In this document: positions 47,501-60,097 of the stretch, in pieces
Layout of the letters: every line of letters begins with the position of its first letter
Position numbering within the stretch: the stretch's first letter is position 1
Assembly: GCA_030765065.1 (NCBI GenBank)
Contig: CM060975.1
Location: 104,366,094 to 104,430,093, forward strand
DNA: 64,000 nucleotides
Source of the DNA: Deroplatys truncata
Taxonomy: Eukaryota > Arthropoda > Insecta > Mantodea > Mantidae
Direction of reading: 5' to 3'
Translations under genes and position numbers: made by a program
Notes under the pieces: model-generated
Seen by the model: only the letters and a program-made list of their open reading frames with translations
The model's database searches: none
Told to the model about the DNA's origin: nothing

Positions 47501-48934
47501 GGAAGTCTAGTCCTATACCTTCGACACCAGGTCCCGCGTCTGTTACATTGTGTAATGAACCAGAGGTGCTGCCAACAACTCCATCCTCTTCAGTGCGGTA
47601 GCTGATGATGAAGTGGAACAAGTACTGCCAGGGCTGTTTAAGCTTCAGGTGTATCTCTTTCAACGTTGGAAGCAAAATACTGGCGAGATATTGTTACATG
47701 CTGGGGTGAGCGCCAAAAGGTTTGCAGAAAACGAATAAATTTAGTTCACCCCAACACGCACATGGAGGGCGCAACTTGCTACAGAAAGAAGACCGGGACC
47801 TTGATCTGTAGATTTAGAGGAAGGCGTGAAATTTTACAGTACATAAAACATTACACAACACCCATTACCTGGAATTTATTAACAAACGTTTGGCGACTCT
47901 ACATTATGAACTAGGAAGAGAGGATGGAGGGAGATGCCTCGAAGCCGTAGACTGACCACACGCACGTCTTGCTACAACAACCGCTTTCACTCAAGTGACG
48001 CTATCTATATCCCCCCTCCAAACGTGTCTAGCCACGCCAGTCAGGGTTGGTGTCATACCAGACGAATTTCAAACAGAACCCTCCCTTCGACGCGGTCCGC
48101 GCCGAAAAGAGGGATCGTTAAGCCGAAAAATCAAAGAAACCCAATAATGTTATGTCTAGTAGCGACAATGCAACACAACAGTGCGTCCAGTAATGACAAT
48201 GGACCTTACTGATACGCTACAATATGTTACGAGGCACTACGAGGAGACGTTTTCTGTATACTGAATACCAATGCGTGTGTTTATTATTTTTTCTGCAAAA
48301 TGAACTTGTCTGTTCAACCAAATACTACACTATGTTTAATATTTCATTTATGATACTTTTTGTTACTTGGGAATTGTAACTTTTCAAACATTCAAAATGT
48401 TACTGTTGCACCCGATATGCAGGTCCAATAAAAGAGCGTCAGGCAAAAAACTGCGGCCTTTCTGTATTTGTGTTCTGACTATTCATTGATATCAAAAATC
48501 CAACCAACTGAAATCATTTGAACTGCATATCAAACGGTTTTAAACCGATTTTTGTTTATAACCAAAAAATTCACCCTGCCCTCCCTACTTCTCTTCAGAA
48601 TCAGTGTTCTGAATTTAGGACACCCTGTACAAATGAAATCTACACGAAGCAGCAGTTGGAGCAGAAATTGGTTCGCCCTCGCAATGATCCCACAAGAGAT
48701 AAACGCCCACTTCATCGCCAAGTGGAATGCAATTCCTAGCAACACGTTTCCAGGGCTAAAAGAATAAAACTGCATTTCATGGTTAATAGCTGTCCCCACC
48801 TTGTTGGTAAAGGTCAACAAGACTATTATTGGAAACATTTATATACCGAGTCATATTATTCCATTACTTCGCCAGTAGCAAAGATATCTTCACGTACATT
48901 TGGTTATTTTAAGCCCAATTATTTCCTCAGAAAG
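47500..48934. other. Unassigned DNA
   Basis: No reliable gene. The short word GGACACCCTGTACA near 48618 resembles Tc1-type ends but has no partner that I can see. Confidence 0.35.
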
Positions 48935-49269
48935 AATGCAGATGTGTACAAATAATTGTGGAATCAGCCATTCTCCAGATATCCGTCGTTAATGCTTCGA
49001 ACTGTCCAATACTTTGTTATTCTTTTAAAGACCTCGATTTTCTGTTGTTTCTCACGATGTCATGGAGAGAGTATGGAATTTTAAGGCCAGCGCATAGCGT
49101 CCACTTCTAAAATATTTGACTATCGCTATCACCTTTGTATCTGTAACGAAATGTATAAAGCACCTACTTCCGGAGACGTTTATCTAGATTAAAATTAAGT
49201 AGATAGGAAAATAAGCTTTCGTAAAAATTATTTGTATACCCACTAATAAACGACAGAGATCACATCAGA
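48935..49269 (+). repeat. REP-B tail
   Basis: Matches only the right third of B (ATCAGCCATTCTCCAGATAT to CACATCAGA). Confidence 0.78.
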
Positions 49270-49307
49270 CGTTTTTAATTGCGTTTTAGTGTTGTGATAA
49301 GTTCTAA

Positions 49308-49500
49308 TGCTGGCCCCTTAGCTCAGTCGGTGGAGCACCTGTCTGCCGTGCGAGGGGTCCCGGGTTAATTCGCGGTTGAGGGGGAACTTTTCTCTAGCCA
49401 CGATTATTCGCTATCCTCTCCAAAGTCTGGAACTATAAATGAGAGTGTGAATGTGTGTGATTGGATTTTAATACCCAAAAGCGCAAAAAAAAAAAACAAA
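49308..49500 (+). mobile_element. tRNA-derived SINE (family S4)
   Basis: GGCCCCTTAGCTCAGTCGGT gives an A box (TTAGCTCAGTCGG) and CCCGGGTTAATTCG a slightly diverged B box. A short non-tRNA body and an A-rich tail at about 49485 follow. Confidence 0.6.
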
Positions 49501-49850
49501 GGCAAGAGAATGCGAGTTAACACAATTGCCAATTGGCAATAAGTTCCAAAGAAAAGGTCACCGATAAGACCCATGTAGACCCATGTAGACCCATGTAGTT
49601 AAAGGGTATAAGTGGAACTAAAAAAAGTCTGATGCGTTACACCCACATGACTTTCTCTACTCTTGCACAAACTATTTTTACAAACGCTTATTCTCCATAT
49701 GCTTCATGTTAATCGAGATATTAATCTTATTGCTAATTTTCTTGTAGGTGCAAGGGGAATATGGTAGGTTTTAAGCGATAGTCAAATATTTTAAGAGCTG
49801 GTTGTTATGAGGTGCATTTCATTCTCTTTGCATGTCCAGACATAAAAAAA

Positions 49851-49992
49851 TCTGATGTGTTACACTCACATAACTTTCTCTACTCTTGTACGAACTATTT
49901 TTACAAACGCTTATTCCCCATCTACTTCATGTTAATCGAGATAAACATTTGCAGACTCTATCTTATTGCTAATTTCCTTGTAGATGTAAGGG

Positions 49993-50051
<59 letters not shown>

Positions 50052-50787
50052 GGCAATATAGAAATACAGTAGCCTTTAAGCACATACATATCTCTTAATA
50101 GCTGGTTGCTAGATGCAGCACTATTCCCTTTGCCACAGATTAATACTCTTTGCATATCCAAGACAAAAAAATGAATAACGAATTCCCATTTGAGAAAATA
50201 AGTATTGAAAAATTTAAGGGAATAACAAGCAATATCTCGAAAATGGTTCACTCAACAAAAAAAAATGTATATGACATAAATTGTGTACTTTAACGCAACC
50301 TACATGTTTTGTGTAGTAAGCCTTTGTCTATCTTTTATGGTTTACCAGTTATGCAAAAGTCGTTCACAATGAAGAATACTTTTGGAGACATTCCCAGAAA
50401 ATTCGAGATAAAAATTTCATTTCTCATGAAAATATCTTAAACATATGATATTTTAATCAAAATCGTTAGAGCCATTTTTTAGAAAATTAAAATTTTAGAA
50501 AAATGTTCCATATAAAGGGTAGTCTGGGGTGGGGGATTTCCTTGAAAACCTTCGTGTCGCATCTCTGGAAGATACTGAACCTAAATACCAAGTTTGGTGT
50601 TTATCCTACTGTTCGTTTCAGAGTTATGCTGTTCACAGACGGACACACAGACAGACACACAGACACATACGGGCATGTTTCCAAAAATGCTTTTTTTTTG
50701 ATTCAGGGGATCTCAAAACATGTATTTCTGGTGAAATCTCGGTATCGAATTTTTTGATGGAATACTACTATACGTAGTAGAGAAAGT
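49851..50787 (-). repeat. REP-A copy inserted in the host REP
   Basis: Complete, with both termini. Carries a long (TA)n expansion at about 49991-50043 where other copies have only a short ATATAT. Confidence 0.87.
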
Positions 50788-51309
50788 AAAAATGAATAAC
50801 GAATTCCCATTTGAGAAAAAGTATAAGTATTGGAAAATTTAAGGGAATAACAAGCAATATCTCGGAAATAGTTCACTCAATAAAAAAATGTATATGACAT
50901 AAATTGTGTATTTTAACGCGATCTACATTTTTGTGTAGTAAAATTTTGTCTATCTCTTATGGTTTACCAGTTATGCAAATGTCGTTCATAATGAAGAACA
51001 GTTTTAGGGACATTCACAGAAAATTCGAGATATACATTTCATTTGTCATGAAAATATCTTAAACATATGATATTTTAATCAAAATCGTTAGAGCCATTTT
51101 TGAGAAAATTAAAAATTTCGAAAAACTTTTTCATGTAAAGGATAAACTGGGGTGGGGGGATTTTCCTGAAAACCTTCGTGTCGCATCTCTGGAAGATACT
51201 GAACCTAAATACCAAGTTTGGTGTTTATCCGACTGTTCGTTTCTGAGTTATGCTGTTCACAGACAGACACATAGACATACACACGGACATGTTTCCAAAA
51301 AAGTTTTTT

Positions 51310-52148
51310 ACTTTCTCTACTACGTAAAGTAAGTAGGGGAAGTATTGTATTCCACCCAAAAATTCGATACCGAGATTTCACCGGAAATACATGTTTTGAG
51401 ACCCCTGATTCCCAAAAAAGCATTTTTGGAAACATGTCCGTGTGTGTGTCTGTGTGTGTGTGTGTGAACAGCATAACTCATAAACGAACAGTCGAATAAA
51501 CACCAAACTTGGTATTTAGGTTCAGTATCTTCCAGATATGCGACACGAAGGTTTTCAGGAAAATCCCCCCACCCCAGACTACCCTTTACATGGAACATTT
51601 TTCGAAAATTTTAATTTTCTCAAACATGGCTCTAACAATTTTGATTAAAATATCATATGTTTAATATATTGTCATGAGAAATGAAATGTATATCTCGAAT
51701 TTTCTGGGAATGTCTCCAAAAATATTCTTCATTGTTAATGACTTTTGCATAACTGGTAAACCATAAGAGATAGACAAAATTTTACTACACGAAAAATGTA
51801 GATCGCGTTGAAATACACAATTTATGTCATATACATTTCTTTTGTTGAGTGAACCTTTTCGAGATATTGTTTGTTATTCCCTTAAATTTTCCAATACTTA
51901 TAATTTTTCTCAAATTTGTTATTCATTTTTTTATGTCCTGGACATGCAAAAGAATGGAATGCGCCACATAGCAACCAGCGTTAAAATATTTGACTATCGC
52001 TTAAAACCTACCATATTCCCCTTGCATCTACAAGAAAATTATCAATAAGATTGACATCTCGATTAACATGAAGCATATGGAGAATAAGCGTTTGTAAAAA
52101 TAGTTTATACAAGAGTAGAGAAAGTCATGTGAGTGTACCACATCAGTA
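51310..52148 (+). repeat. REP-A copy inserted in the host REP, opposite orientation
   Basis: ACTTTCTCTACTACGTAAAG to CATCAGTA, with T runs on both sides that belong to the host copy's T-tract. Confidence 0.87.
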
Positions 52149-52258
52149 TTTTTTTTTATTCAGGGGTCTCAAAACATATATTTCCGGTGAAATCTCGGTA
52201 TCGAATTTTTGGGTGGAATGCAATACTTCTCCAACTTACTATACGTAGTAGAGAAAGT

Positions 52259-52829
52259 AAAAAGTTCTAATGGCTTTAGTTTTATAGGTTAAATAACGTC
52301 AGTACAAGTGAATATCCAAAATCCTTGTGATAATCCTCCCTAAGCCTAAAGATTAAATAACCCTACCTGGAGTAAACCATTTTACATTTACATAGGTATT
52401 TTAGGATTAAAGGGGAGATCTGGAGTGGCTTGGATTAAACTGGGAGAAAATGATGGACAGTTCTGGTAGGGGAATGCGACCATTTTGTGGTCAGCAGAGG
52501 TACGGGCCGAATGTATCCACTGGGAGCACTTGAGAAGAACGATGCCTTACATCAATTAGACGTCGATTGGTATGTTGGGGCTTGTTTATGGACCGCACGA
52601 ACTAGCTGGATATGGGCATTTTCCTAGCAAAAAGATGTCGTTTATTAAAGCTGTAAATCTATTCTGTGGTCATCCTTTGGTTTATACTAATATAAAGAAG
52701 ACCTAAAGCAGCCTTCTGCCGTTCGCGCCAGAAATATTTCACATTTTGAGAAGCTGGTATGGTACATGTGGCGTGTAATGGAAAGATTCCCTCCTTTGAT
52801 TTGCAGAAATAAATAATATTTAATGATAT
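52259..52829. other. Unassigned DNA
   Basis: Nothing recognised. Confidence 0.4.
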
Positions 52830-53630
52830 TGTGACTCAGCGGCTATGGTACAAGGTTATCGAGAGGTCGATACCAGGCAGTTGAAGATAAACAAAAATAA
52901 ATTGCATAAACATCAAAAGCACTATCAACAGATAACCAGAATCTTCTGGAAGTTTCTTTCTCCCCGTCTCCAGAATGTGTCCAGATAGTTCTGTAATGTT
53001 CTGTAGAAGATTTCACTGGCTATATAAGCGAGCGATCTCTCGAGAGGAGTCAGCTGAGCAGGTCAGTAAGTGAATAAGCGAGATGGTGATCACTTGAGTC
53101 ATCAAGTGCGGTCTTCCGAGGAGTTGGTGACGACTGCTGTGACATGCACCATTGCTACTAAGAAGCGAGGGGTTGTAGAAATCTTGTGTTCGATTCCTCA
53201 GTGGATGAATCGTCAGAAAGAAGAGGCTACGTCACGAAGTGAAGTGACGAGGAAATTGAACTAGTAATATTAGTGAAGTGGCAGTGTGAACTAAGTCCCA
53301 GTGAACGTTGAACAATATCAAAACGGTGACAGTGAGAACTGAGAGAAGCGACAGTTAAAAAGCTGGACCAAGTCACACTGGTGTCAGATGTGGGATATAA
53401 AAGCCACGATGGAGGAAATACTTAAACAATTGCTAAGCAAAATGAAGAGTGTAAAGGAGAAAATGAACGAAATGGCAAGAGTGGAGACGAAAATAGAATC
53501 TGAAATGAAGAAGATGGAAACGGAAATGAATGGTTTTAAGAAAGAAATGAACGAAGTGGAGAAGAGTGATATGATAATGGAATCCGGAATGGACAAGTCA
53601 CAATATTTACTCGTCACCAGGTAGCAGTGA
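52830..53630 (+). mobile_element. 5' part of an LTR retrotransposon
   Basis: A TATA box (CTATATAAGCGAG at about 53020) with a CAGCTGAGCAGGTCAGT start region about 30 bp on lies in an LTR-like block ending in CACA at 53377. It is followed by a primer-site candidate TGGTGTCAGATGTGGGAT (53379-53396). A short coiled-coil frame rich in Met, Lys and Glu (EEILKQLLSKMKSVKEKMNE) follows and resembles the start of a gag protein. The element stops where a SINE begins; the rest and the second LTR are missing. An exact left boundary was not found. Confidence 0.6.
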
Positions 53631-53634
53631 CAAT

Positions 53635-53870
53635 AAGAGGATATGCACCGAGCGAGAGGATCCGCGGTAATGTGCGAGTCTCGCATTGGAGAGCTCCCGG
53701 GTTCATTCCCGCCGAGCCAGCCATTCTTGATTATGAGTTTTTGTCGTGGTTTTCCCGGAGCAGTAGGTAAATTATGAGAGGGTTCCTCTTCTACCACAAA
53801 TTCCCTGTCACTTCTTTCCCCCTCATTTCGTGTCCCCTTTAATGTTTCAGGAGGCTGTGTAATGTCAATT
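53635..53870 (+). mobile_element. tRNA-derived SINE (family S5)
   Basis: Head with ACCGAGCGAGAGGATCCGCG and a B box CCCGGGTTCATTCCC, then a body with CGTGGTTTTCCC and CACAAATTCCCTG typical of insect tRNA SINEs. It lies directly behind the truncated LTR element. Confidence 0.65.
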
Positions 53871-54214
53871 GGTGTCGGATAGATGGCGCAGGTGCTTGCT
53901 CATTGGAAAGTTCTTCTCGGCCCTGTCATATGGTAGCCTTCTTAGAGCCCCTGCGGTGTGTCGATTTTTCCCCCGATTCCGCCAAAGGGAAGCCTTATCT
54001 GAGCAGCCCGACCATGTGATGAAGTCTTCAAGCTTGGAATCGTTAGGAACATCTGTGTGTCTCTGTAACCCGTCTGCCTGTTTCCTTCACCTAATCGGTT
54101 TCTCCTGCGGGGGCTGAGAGAAAATCCATCTTAGTACGAGGTGAGCGACGTATCCCTCTCCGTTACCTTTCATGGTCATAAATACAAGAGTAAACTAGTC
54201 AGGAAAAGTTAAAT

Positions 54215-54475
54215 ATGAAAAGCGTAGTTGAGGAAGTTAAGGAATGCTAGAATAAATGGAGAAGACATGTGGAAAGGATGGGAATGAATAGTTTACAAAA
54301 AATAGTATACAGTTACAAACGCCATAACAGAAGAGATCTAGGCAGACCGAGAATGGAAGGATTAGTTCTAAACTCGGAACGGACATCAGTTTCCCAAACC
54401 TTGATTAGGAAGAAGAAAAACAATGCTGGAGACGATAAGCATACACCATGCAGGGAAGGAGCGGTGTATGATTAG
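54215..54475 (+). pseudogene. LINE RT C-terminal tail
   Basis: WRRHVERMGMNSLQKIVY and then RDLGRPRMEG give the W-x2-H-x2-RM ... GRPR pattern that ends many non-LTR reverse transcriptases. It is a different copy from the one at 17052-17760 and is more decayed. Confidence 0.6.
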
Positions 54476-54479
54476 GTTA

Positions 54480-55856
54480 TAAGAACAAGGTTATAAGCGC
54501 AATATAAACGTTTCGTATAGGAGTTTTGGAAAATCAGTGTATGCCCACGATCTTCCCTCAAGTTAACCCGTGTCTTAAACTTCTCAACCGTCCCACAATG
54601 GGAATCTTCGCACCAAATTGGATATGTATACAAATTACGTTTTGGTTCTCAAGTCCATCTACTAACACAACTTTCCTTCTTGTGCAATGTTCATAGCGTT
54701 TTAGGAAAACACATTAAATGTACGTAATTTATTATTTTACGCCTTTATTACGCAATACGTAATTGCATAATAATCCATAAACTAAACCTAAGACGCACAC
54801 AAAACTTACAAGAATACCAATAGATCATTGTTGATTTCATAGCGAGTGTTTAAAATCAATATGAGTTGTGGCATGTGTGAAATAAATTTCTTTGAAGAAA
54901 GAAAGAAAAAAAACATTCATAAGAGAACAAATTTTGCAGCTTTTCAGCATAATATTGTTAAATAAATGACTACATGGAAAATCTGTGGACAGAATATTCG
55001 ATCAATAGAACTCTCATCCTTTGGTGCAAGAGAGCCTTGAAGAAGAAAGAAAGAAGATTGTAATGTGGTTGGAGTCAATATGCAAAAGGTGACAATGCTC
55101 TGGACAAAGCCAACTAAATTTCAGGTCATCCGTTAACAGAATCAACTTTATGTGTGCGGTGTAACATTGTTTTGGGGAATACTTTACTTTAGTACTCGGT
55201 TACCAATTTGTATAAAGCTGCGTTCAATACAGCTAATTACTACTCATGACTAACGAGATAGACAGGCACGAAGCAGAGTAACCTAGTAATGTTAGTCTTA
55301 AATGTGGCTAACATTTAATAGCGTCATGATATAACTATGCCTTTTCCATTTATTTAACAAGCAATTTATTTGTATGTATAGAATATGGATACATTAGACG
55401 ACTGTAATTTCACTTCATCGGGCCGTGACTGGACTAGAAGTATCAGCTGATTTTAGTTCGCGCCGTAGCCGGCCTATCTCGTTAGCCACCTGTACTACTC
55501 TAGTGACGTTTTGAGTGTCCTTTTTGGAGCAAAAGCTTAGTTTAGCTACAATATGTGCATAAAATGTCAACATTACGACACTCATGCTACATGTTTACTC
55601 CAGTATAACACTACACAGGCTACCAAAAGAAGATCAAATGACAGTGCATATGAACTTTACGTAAGCTTCATTTCTAAAAAATGCAATGCTCGACTTTACT
55701 ACTAAAGTAACACAGGCACCAGACACCCACAACATTTAAATGTTTTTTATTCCATAACCACCCCAGCTTTCCTTTTTTTGATTTTGATAGATATCTGGAG
55801 ATCGTATGTGGATGTACAATCATCTTAACATGTATTGCCTTGATGTAAAAGAAATA
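54480..55856. other. Unassigned AT-rich DNA
   Basis: No feature recognised. Confidence 0.4.
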
Positions 55857-55981
55857 TCCGATACGTTGCATTCATATGACTTTCTCTACTCACTCTTCCA
55901 CAAAGTAATCTTACAAAATTTTATTTTGTCTACTTCTTGCTAATCGAGATAAAGCTTCATTACACGTTTACATATTTCGTT

Positions 55982-57700
55982 TGGTGGTAGTAAATTGCGG
56001 CACGGTTGTCTCTTTTTTCGTAAAACATGAATATTACGCATATGTAAAGTCCGGCATAGCAGAAATGTAAACTCCCGCACGAACTGTTATTAGTTATTAC
56101 GCCGGTTATTACCAAGGCCCTGGAATTCATGTGAAACGCTGAGTACACTGGCACGATTGTTTTCATACTTAAGGAAGACAGATGCTGAGTGACATGTATT
56201 TGTTTGCTAGTTATGTTGCATTAGGTCTCATATTTACGGAAGACAGACGCTGCACGAGTTATTGTAAATTGAGAGTGAACACAGTCAACCCGATGGATAC
56301 CACGAGGCTGCATGTGCTTTGCAACTCGACGTATCTTCTGAAATATAAACGGTTGGTAGGGTTGATGTCCGTGCTGCAATTTTCATACAGCGTAAGACAG
56401 GCTTTACTAGTTAGTGCTGAGTTACTTACATGATGGACATAGCCTCCTCTGTTATGGTTATTAAAAATGGGAAAAATATTATGGTTGTCATCGATATAAA
56501 TTTTATTTTAAACATGAAGCAAGGGATGGTTTAAGTCGGCGATGCTGTATTACAAAGTTGTGCCCTAGCAAAGTTTATACTTAACGTTGAGCTTCAAAAG
56601 TGTTTCCAATGAGCTGAAAAGAAAAATGAGAGCGGACGATTCTTTACTACATGACAAACCCTCTAAAGTGATAATGAAACAAATCTCTCAACATCAAAAT
56701 GAACTATCGTTAACAACAATAGACTGTCGCAACCGACGCAACGTACAGAACGTGAAGCAAACCGCATTGCCGAAAACGTTATCTGAAGTGCATAAATCTG
56801 TCAATGCGTATAACCCGAAAACAAATCAGAAAGAAAATATCCTACTTTACAACTATGACTTAAGGAATGTTATTAATTTTCTTGTGAAATAAATTTACAA
56901 CTTCTCTGTTCGTATGACAAAGTGTATGTCGATATTGCCCTTTTCAATATTGCCCTACTTTGATTCTTCAAATGTTCTCTTTGTATTGCTACCAAAATGG
57001 ACATTACATGTCATTTATTTATGCTTTATTGCCTAATAAACGTGCTGAAACCTGCACATAATTATTAACTAAAATGAAAGACACTTGTAGATCAAAAGGG
57101 CTAACATTTTCAACCCTCAGTCATCGTCTCTGAGTCTATTTCTTTGGTCTTCCTTTTCTGCAAATCGAAGACATCAGCAACTCTCTCACACAGATGATTT
57201 CATAACTTCGAAATCTAATTGTGACAATTTGGTTGCATTTTGTGACTACATCTGTGATAATTACATCACTGACGACGCTGTATTCTCCCTCGTTTTGGGG
57301 ATACCAGAATATTGACGAATGGAAAGAAACCACGAATGCAAATGAATCATTTCATTCCAAATTCAACTCCTCCTTACATCGAAGTCATCCGAACATTTTC
57401 AAGTTCAAGTACAAACCTACATAAATATTCGAAGCAGCCAGCAATAAGTTCCCATCAAGAAGAATGCAAAGATAGAAGCTTACTATACACACATTTTACA
57501 CCTTCGACATTTTTAACCCCACCTATGCAATTTCGCATAATTACTCCTCAGTTCTGGTTAAGTGGGGGGAAAATGCTAAGTTTGTCCATGATGGGTGAGT
57601 TTCCTAATTTCTAGTGCCGGAGTTTATACAGTCTCTGTGGCGCAGTTTACGTTACCTGAATGCAGTTTTTACTTGGCCGCGCTGGAGTTTACGGTCTGCG
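55982..57700 (+). mobile_element. Decayed FLYWCH/MULE DNA transposon with 8-bp duplication
   Basis: ATTTCGTT occurs at 55974-55981 and 57701-57708. The plus strand retains, in order, a degraded FLYWCH zinc-finger stretch near 56450-56590 (NGKNIMVV, then SRRCCITKLCPSKVYT). A linker follows (NELKRKMRADDS, KPSKVIMKQIS, LPKTLSEVHKSV). The central MULE part near 56900-57120 (words like DKVYVD, LLPNKRAETC) is heavily damaged. The C-terminal TTNANESFHSKF...SHPNIFKFK lies at 57329-57410. Ends carry repeated GTAAA-(T/C)-xC-GGC words in inverted orientation, three on the left and three to four on the right. Inverted repeats proper are poor. Confidence 0.78.
56587..56892 (+). pseudogene. MULE transposase linker fragment
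   Basis: A 101-residue frame corresponds to the stretch between the FLYWCH finger and the MULE catalytic core of FLYWCH-type transposases. It has a basic start (SNELKRKMRADDSLLHDKPS), then LTTIDCRNRRNVQ, then LPKTLSEVHKSVNAYNPKTN. No catalytic residue is in this frame; those regions lie outside it and are disrupted. Confidence 0.6.
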
Positions 57701-58407
57701 ATTTCGTTGTATAAGTAGGATACAGAAGGCTAAAGCGATACTCAGCTTTTTAAAAAGTAGATCACTACGTGATAGCTTTGAAACTTCATACTCTTTGCAT
57801 GACCTCGAGAGAAAACGGAATGCGAATAACCACTAAAAAGTATAAATATTTGAACATTCAAACCATAACAGAGAATATCTCTGAAATGCTTAACGACATA
57901 AAAAAGTATTTGACATAAATTGTGTGCTATAACGAGAGTTGCATTTTTTGTGATTAAGATTTTTATCTATCTCTTACGGTTTACTAATTATATAGAAGTC
58001 ACTCAAAATGAAGCGTACTTCACAGGCTTTACCCAGAAAATTCAATACCTACACTTTATAAGTCATGCAAATCTTATTAAATACCTTTTATTTTAATCAA
58101 AATCATTAAAGCTATTTTTGATAAAATGAAAAATAGCGAAAATTTTTCTACGTAAATGTAGTTTTGAATGGGGATATTTCCTTTAAAATATTTGTGTCGC
58201 ATCCTTGGAATATGCTGAATTTAAACACTAAGTTTAATTTTAACTGAATTTTCGTATTTGAGTCATGCTGTTCTCACATTTTTACTAAAAATGCTTTATT
58301 TGGATCCAGGGAGCCTCAAAACATGCATTTCCGGTGAAATCTTGATATAAAATTTGGTTGGAATGCAGTACTTCCTCTACTTATTATAGGTAAGTAGTAA
58401 AGAAAGT

Positions 58408-59115
58408 AAAAACAAGACGTCACCTTATATTTCTCAATGCTTGAGTTCGAGGGTTTAACAGATAGGTTGGTGCTTCAAGAAATTTAGAAGTGTAGGTTCC
58501 CGAGACGAGTTTATAAAAAATGCACCACTCGTACGATTCGTTTAAAACGATTTTTCCCTCATTTTTTGTCAATTAGTACCCTCAATAAAAAATCCCGGTG
58601 TCACACAACTTTCTTTAGATTCATTTTCATAGTTAATCTACAAGTTGTATGAAACTATTTTTATTACTAACGGTTCCGTAAATACCTTCCTAATGACATG
58701 CTGAAGGGAACATTTAAATAACGGAAGTGCATATATCACAGAGTTAAAGAGAGGATGTGAACACTTTAAAAGCTATAATCCACCCCCTTTTAAGACACTG
58801 TCTCATATACGAAATCCATCCGTAAATTTCAGCAAAGTACTCTATTTTGTTGATGGGGCCAATCTAAGTGCACTAGGGCAATCCGCTAAAACAGCAGCAT
58901 TTGAAACTATTTATATACACACATGCTAACCTTAACCTGACCTAGCGCAAATCTTAAAACCAGAGGACCCTGTCAATTTACGCGGCTCGCTATAGCCTAA
59001 CGGCCTTCGCTCGCCTCAAACTCGTTTCTTTCCTCGTGATTTTCGCTCAGATGTTGGCGGCTCTTCCATATGAATAGCTCAGCCACAAAGTGTCTACTAC
59101 TTTTTTATTATTACT
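58408..59115. other. Unassigned DNA
   Basis: Nothing recognised. Confidence 0.4.
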
Positions 59116-59116
59116 A

Positions 59117-59396
59117 TTTATGGACGCTCTTTAGCTACTATGGTCTATGGTCCTCAACGTCCCATTATATATTGGGTGTGAAAGACCTGAAATTTTTCTC
59201 AGAGACCTCTTTATCAGGCTTGAGGCTCTTTTACGTGCCGTAAATCTGCGGCACGGTACCACCGGCTTTACTTCCCTTCCGAAGCAAGCCATGCTAAGGG
59301 TTTTACGTCCGAAAAAATCCATCGCCCTCCGCCGGGTTTGAACCGTGACCTCGAGAGCTAGAGGATAGCATGGTACTCCTACCATGGAGGGCGATA
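59117..59396 (-). mobile_element. SINE S1, near full length
   Basis: On the minus strand it runs from CGCCCTCCATGGTAGGAGTA through B box GGTTCAAACCC and GGCGGAGGGCGATGG to GCGTCCATAAATAG. No clear target duplication. Confidence 0.82.
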
Positions 59397-59399
59397 ATG

Positions 59400-60097
59400 T
59401 CTACCACCAGTCAAAGCGTGGACTACCTATGGAAGGTAGACTTGGAACAAAGCCCTTTTTGTTTGTTTTTTATCTGCTTCCTGATACTCATAAATACTCG
59501 TAAGAAATGGTTTAAAATAGTTAATAGCCTTGCTTGTCTGCTAAGGTTGCTAAAAAGCAAGTCGATATAGTTTGTTTGCCATGATACTGAAACCACTTCG
59601 CTTGAGATAATGGTAAACAAACAGTTGTTCTTCACCCAACTATTATTAGAGCATTGGCACGCCATATTAAAACATAGTATTACATAGCAAAAAACAGCTA
59701 TGAGTCTGACAGAAAAACATACACTAGCACTTAACCTGAAAGCTACTATATTAATTTAAATATAAAATATAATTTTATGCGTCTGCATAAAGTAATGCAC
59801 TATAAAATGTTAATTTGGAATTATTGGGTGGCAAATACCCACCTTGTCCCACTCCCAAGTTACACCTGTGTGTCTGTACATTTACAGTGAATTCACTATT
59901 TCCCTTTCCTGTACAGATACACATACTTATTTCTCCATTCAGATCAAATATACTGAGTCTTTGGTGACTCATGCCCAACATATAGTGATATCAGAAAGCA
60001 TTCGTCTTCACTTTAAACCATTCTAGCAACAAATGATATAGTTTATGACTATTCTAGCTGTTTACCAGATGTTTCATTTTATTAGCATTATGTTTTT
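59400..60097. other. Unassigned AT-rich DNA
   Basis: Nothing recognised. Confidence 0.4.

Larger units (their letters stand above)
49628..52258 (-). repeat. REP host copy carrying two inserted REP-A copies
   Basis: Host pieces are 49628-49850, 50788-51309 and about 52149-52258. Joined across the two insertions they read as one ordinary minus-strand REP copy. Insertions lie at an A-tract (GACATAAAAAAA / TGAATAACG) and at a T-tract (the run after CCAAAAAAG). Confidence 0.85.
55857..58407 (-). repeat. REP-B copy interrupted by a MULE
   Basis: The left piece (55857-55981) and right piece (57709-58407) together make one diverged REP copy. Its right end is AGTAGTAAAGAAAGT. The interruption falls at ATTTCGTT, which is part of the B sequence (ACATTTCGTTATAGATAC elsewhere). 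Confidence 0.78.

Noticed and set aside
48610-48632. GGACACCCTGTACA as the end of a Tc1-type element
   Set aside because: No inverted partner was found within a plausible distance.
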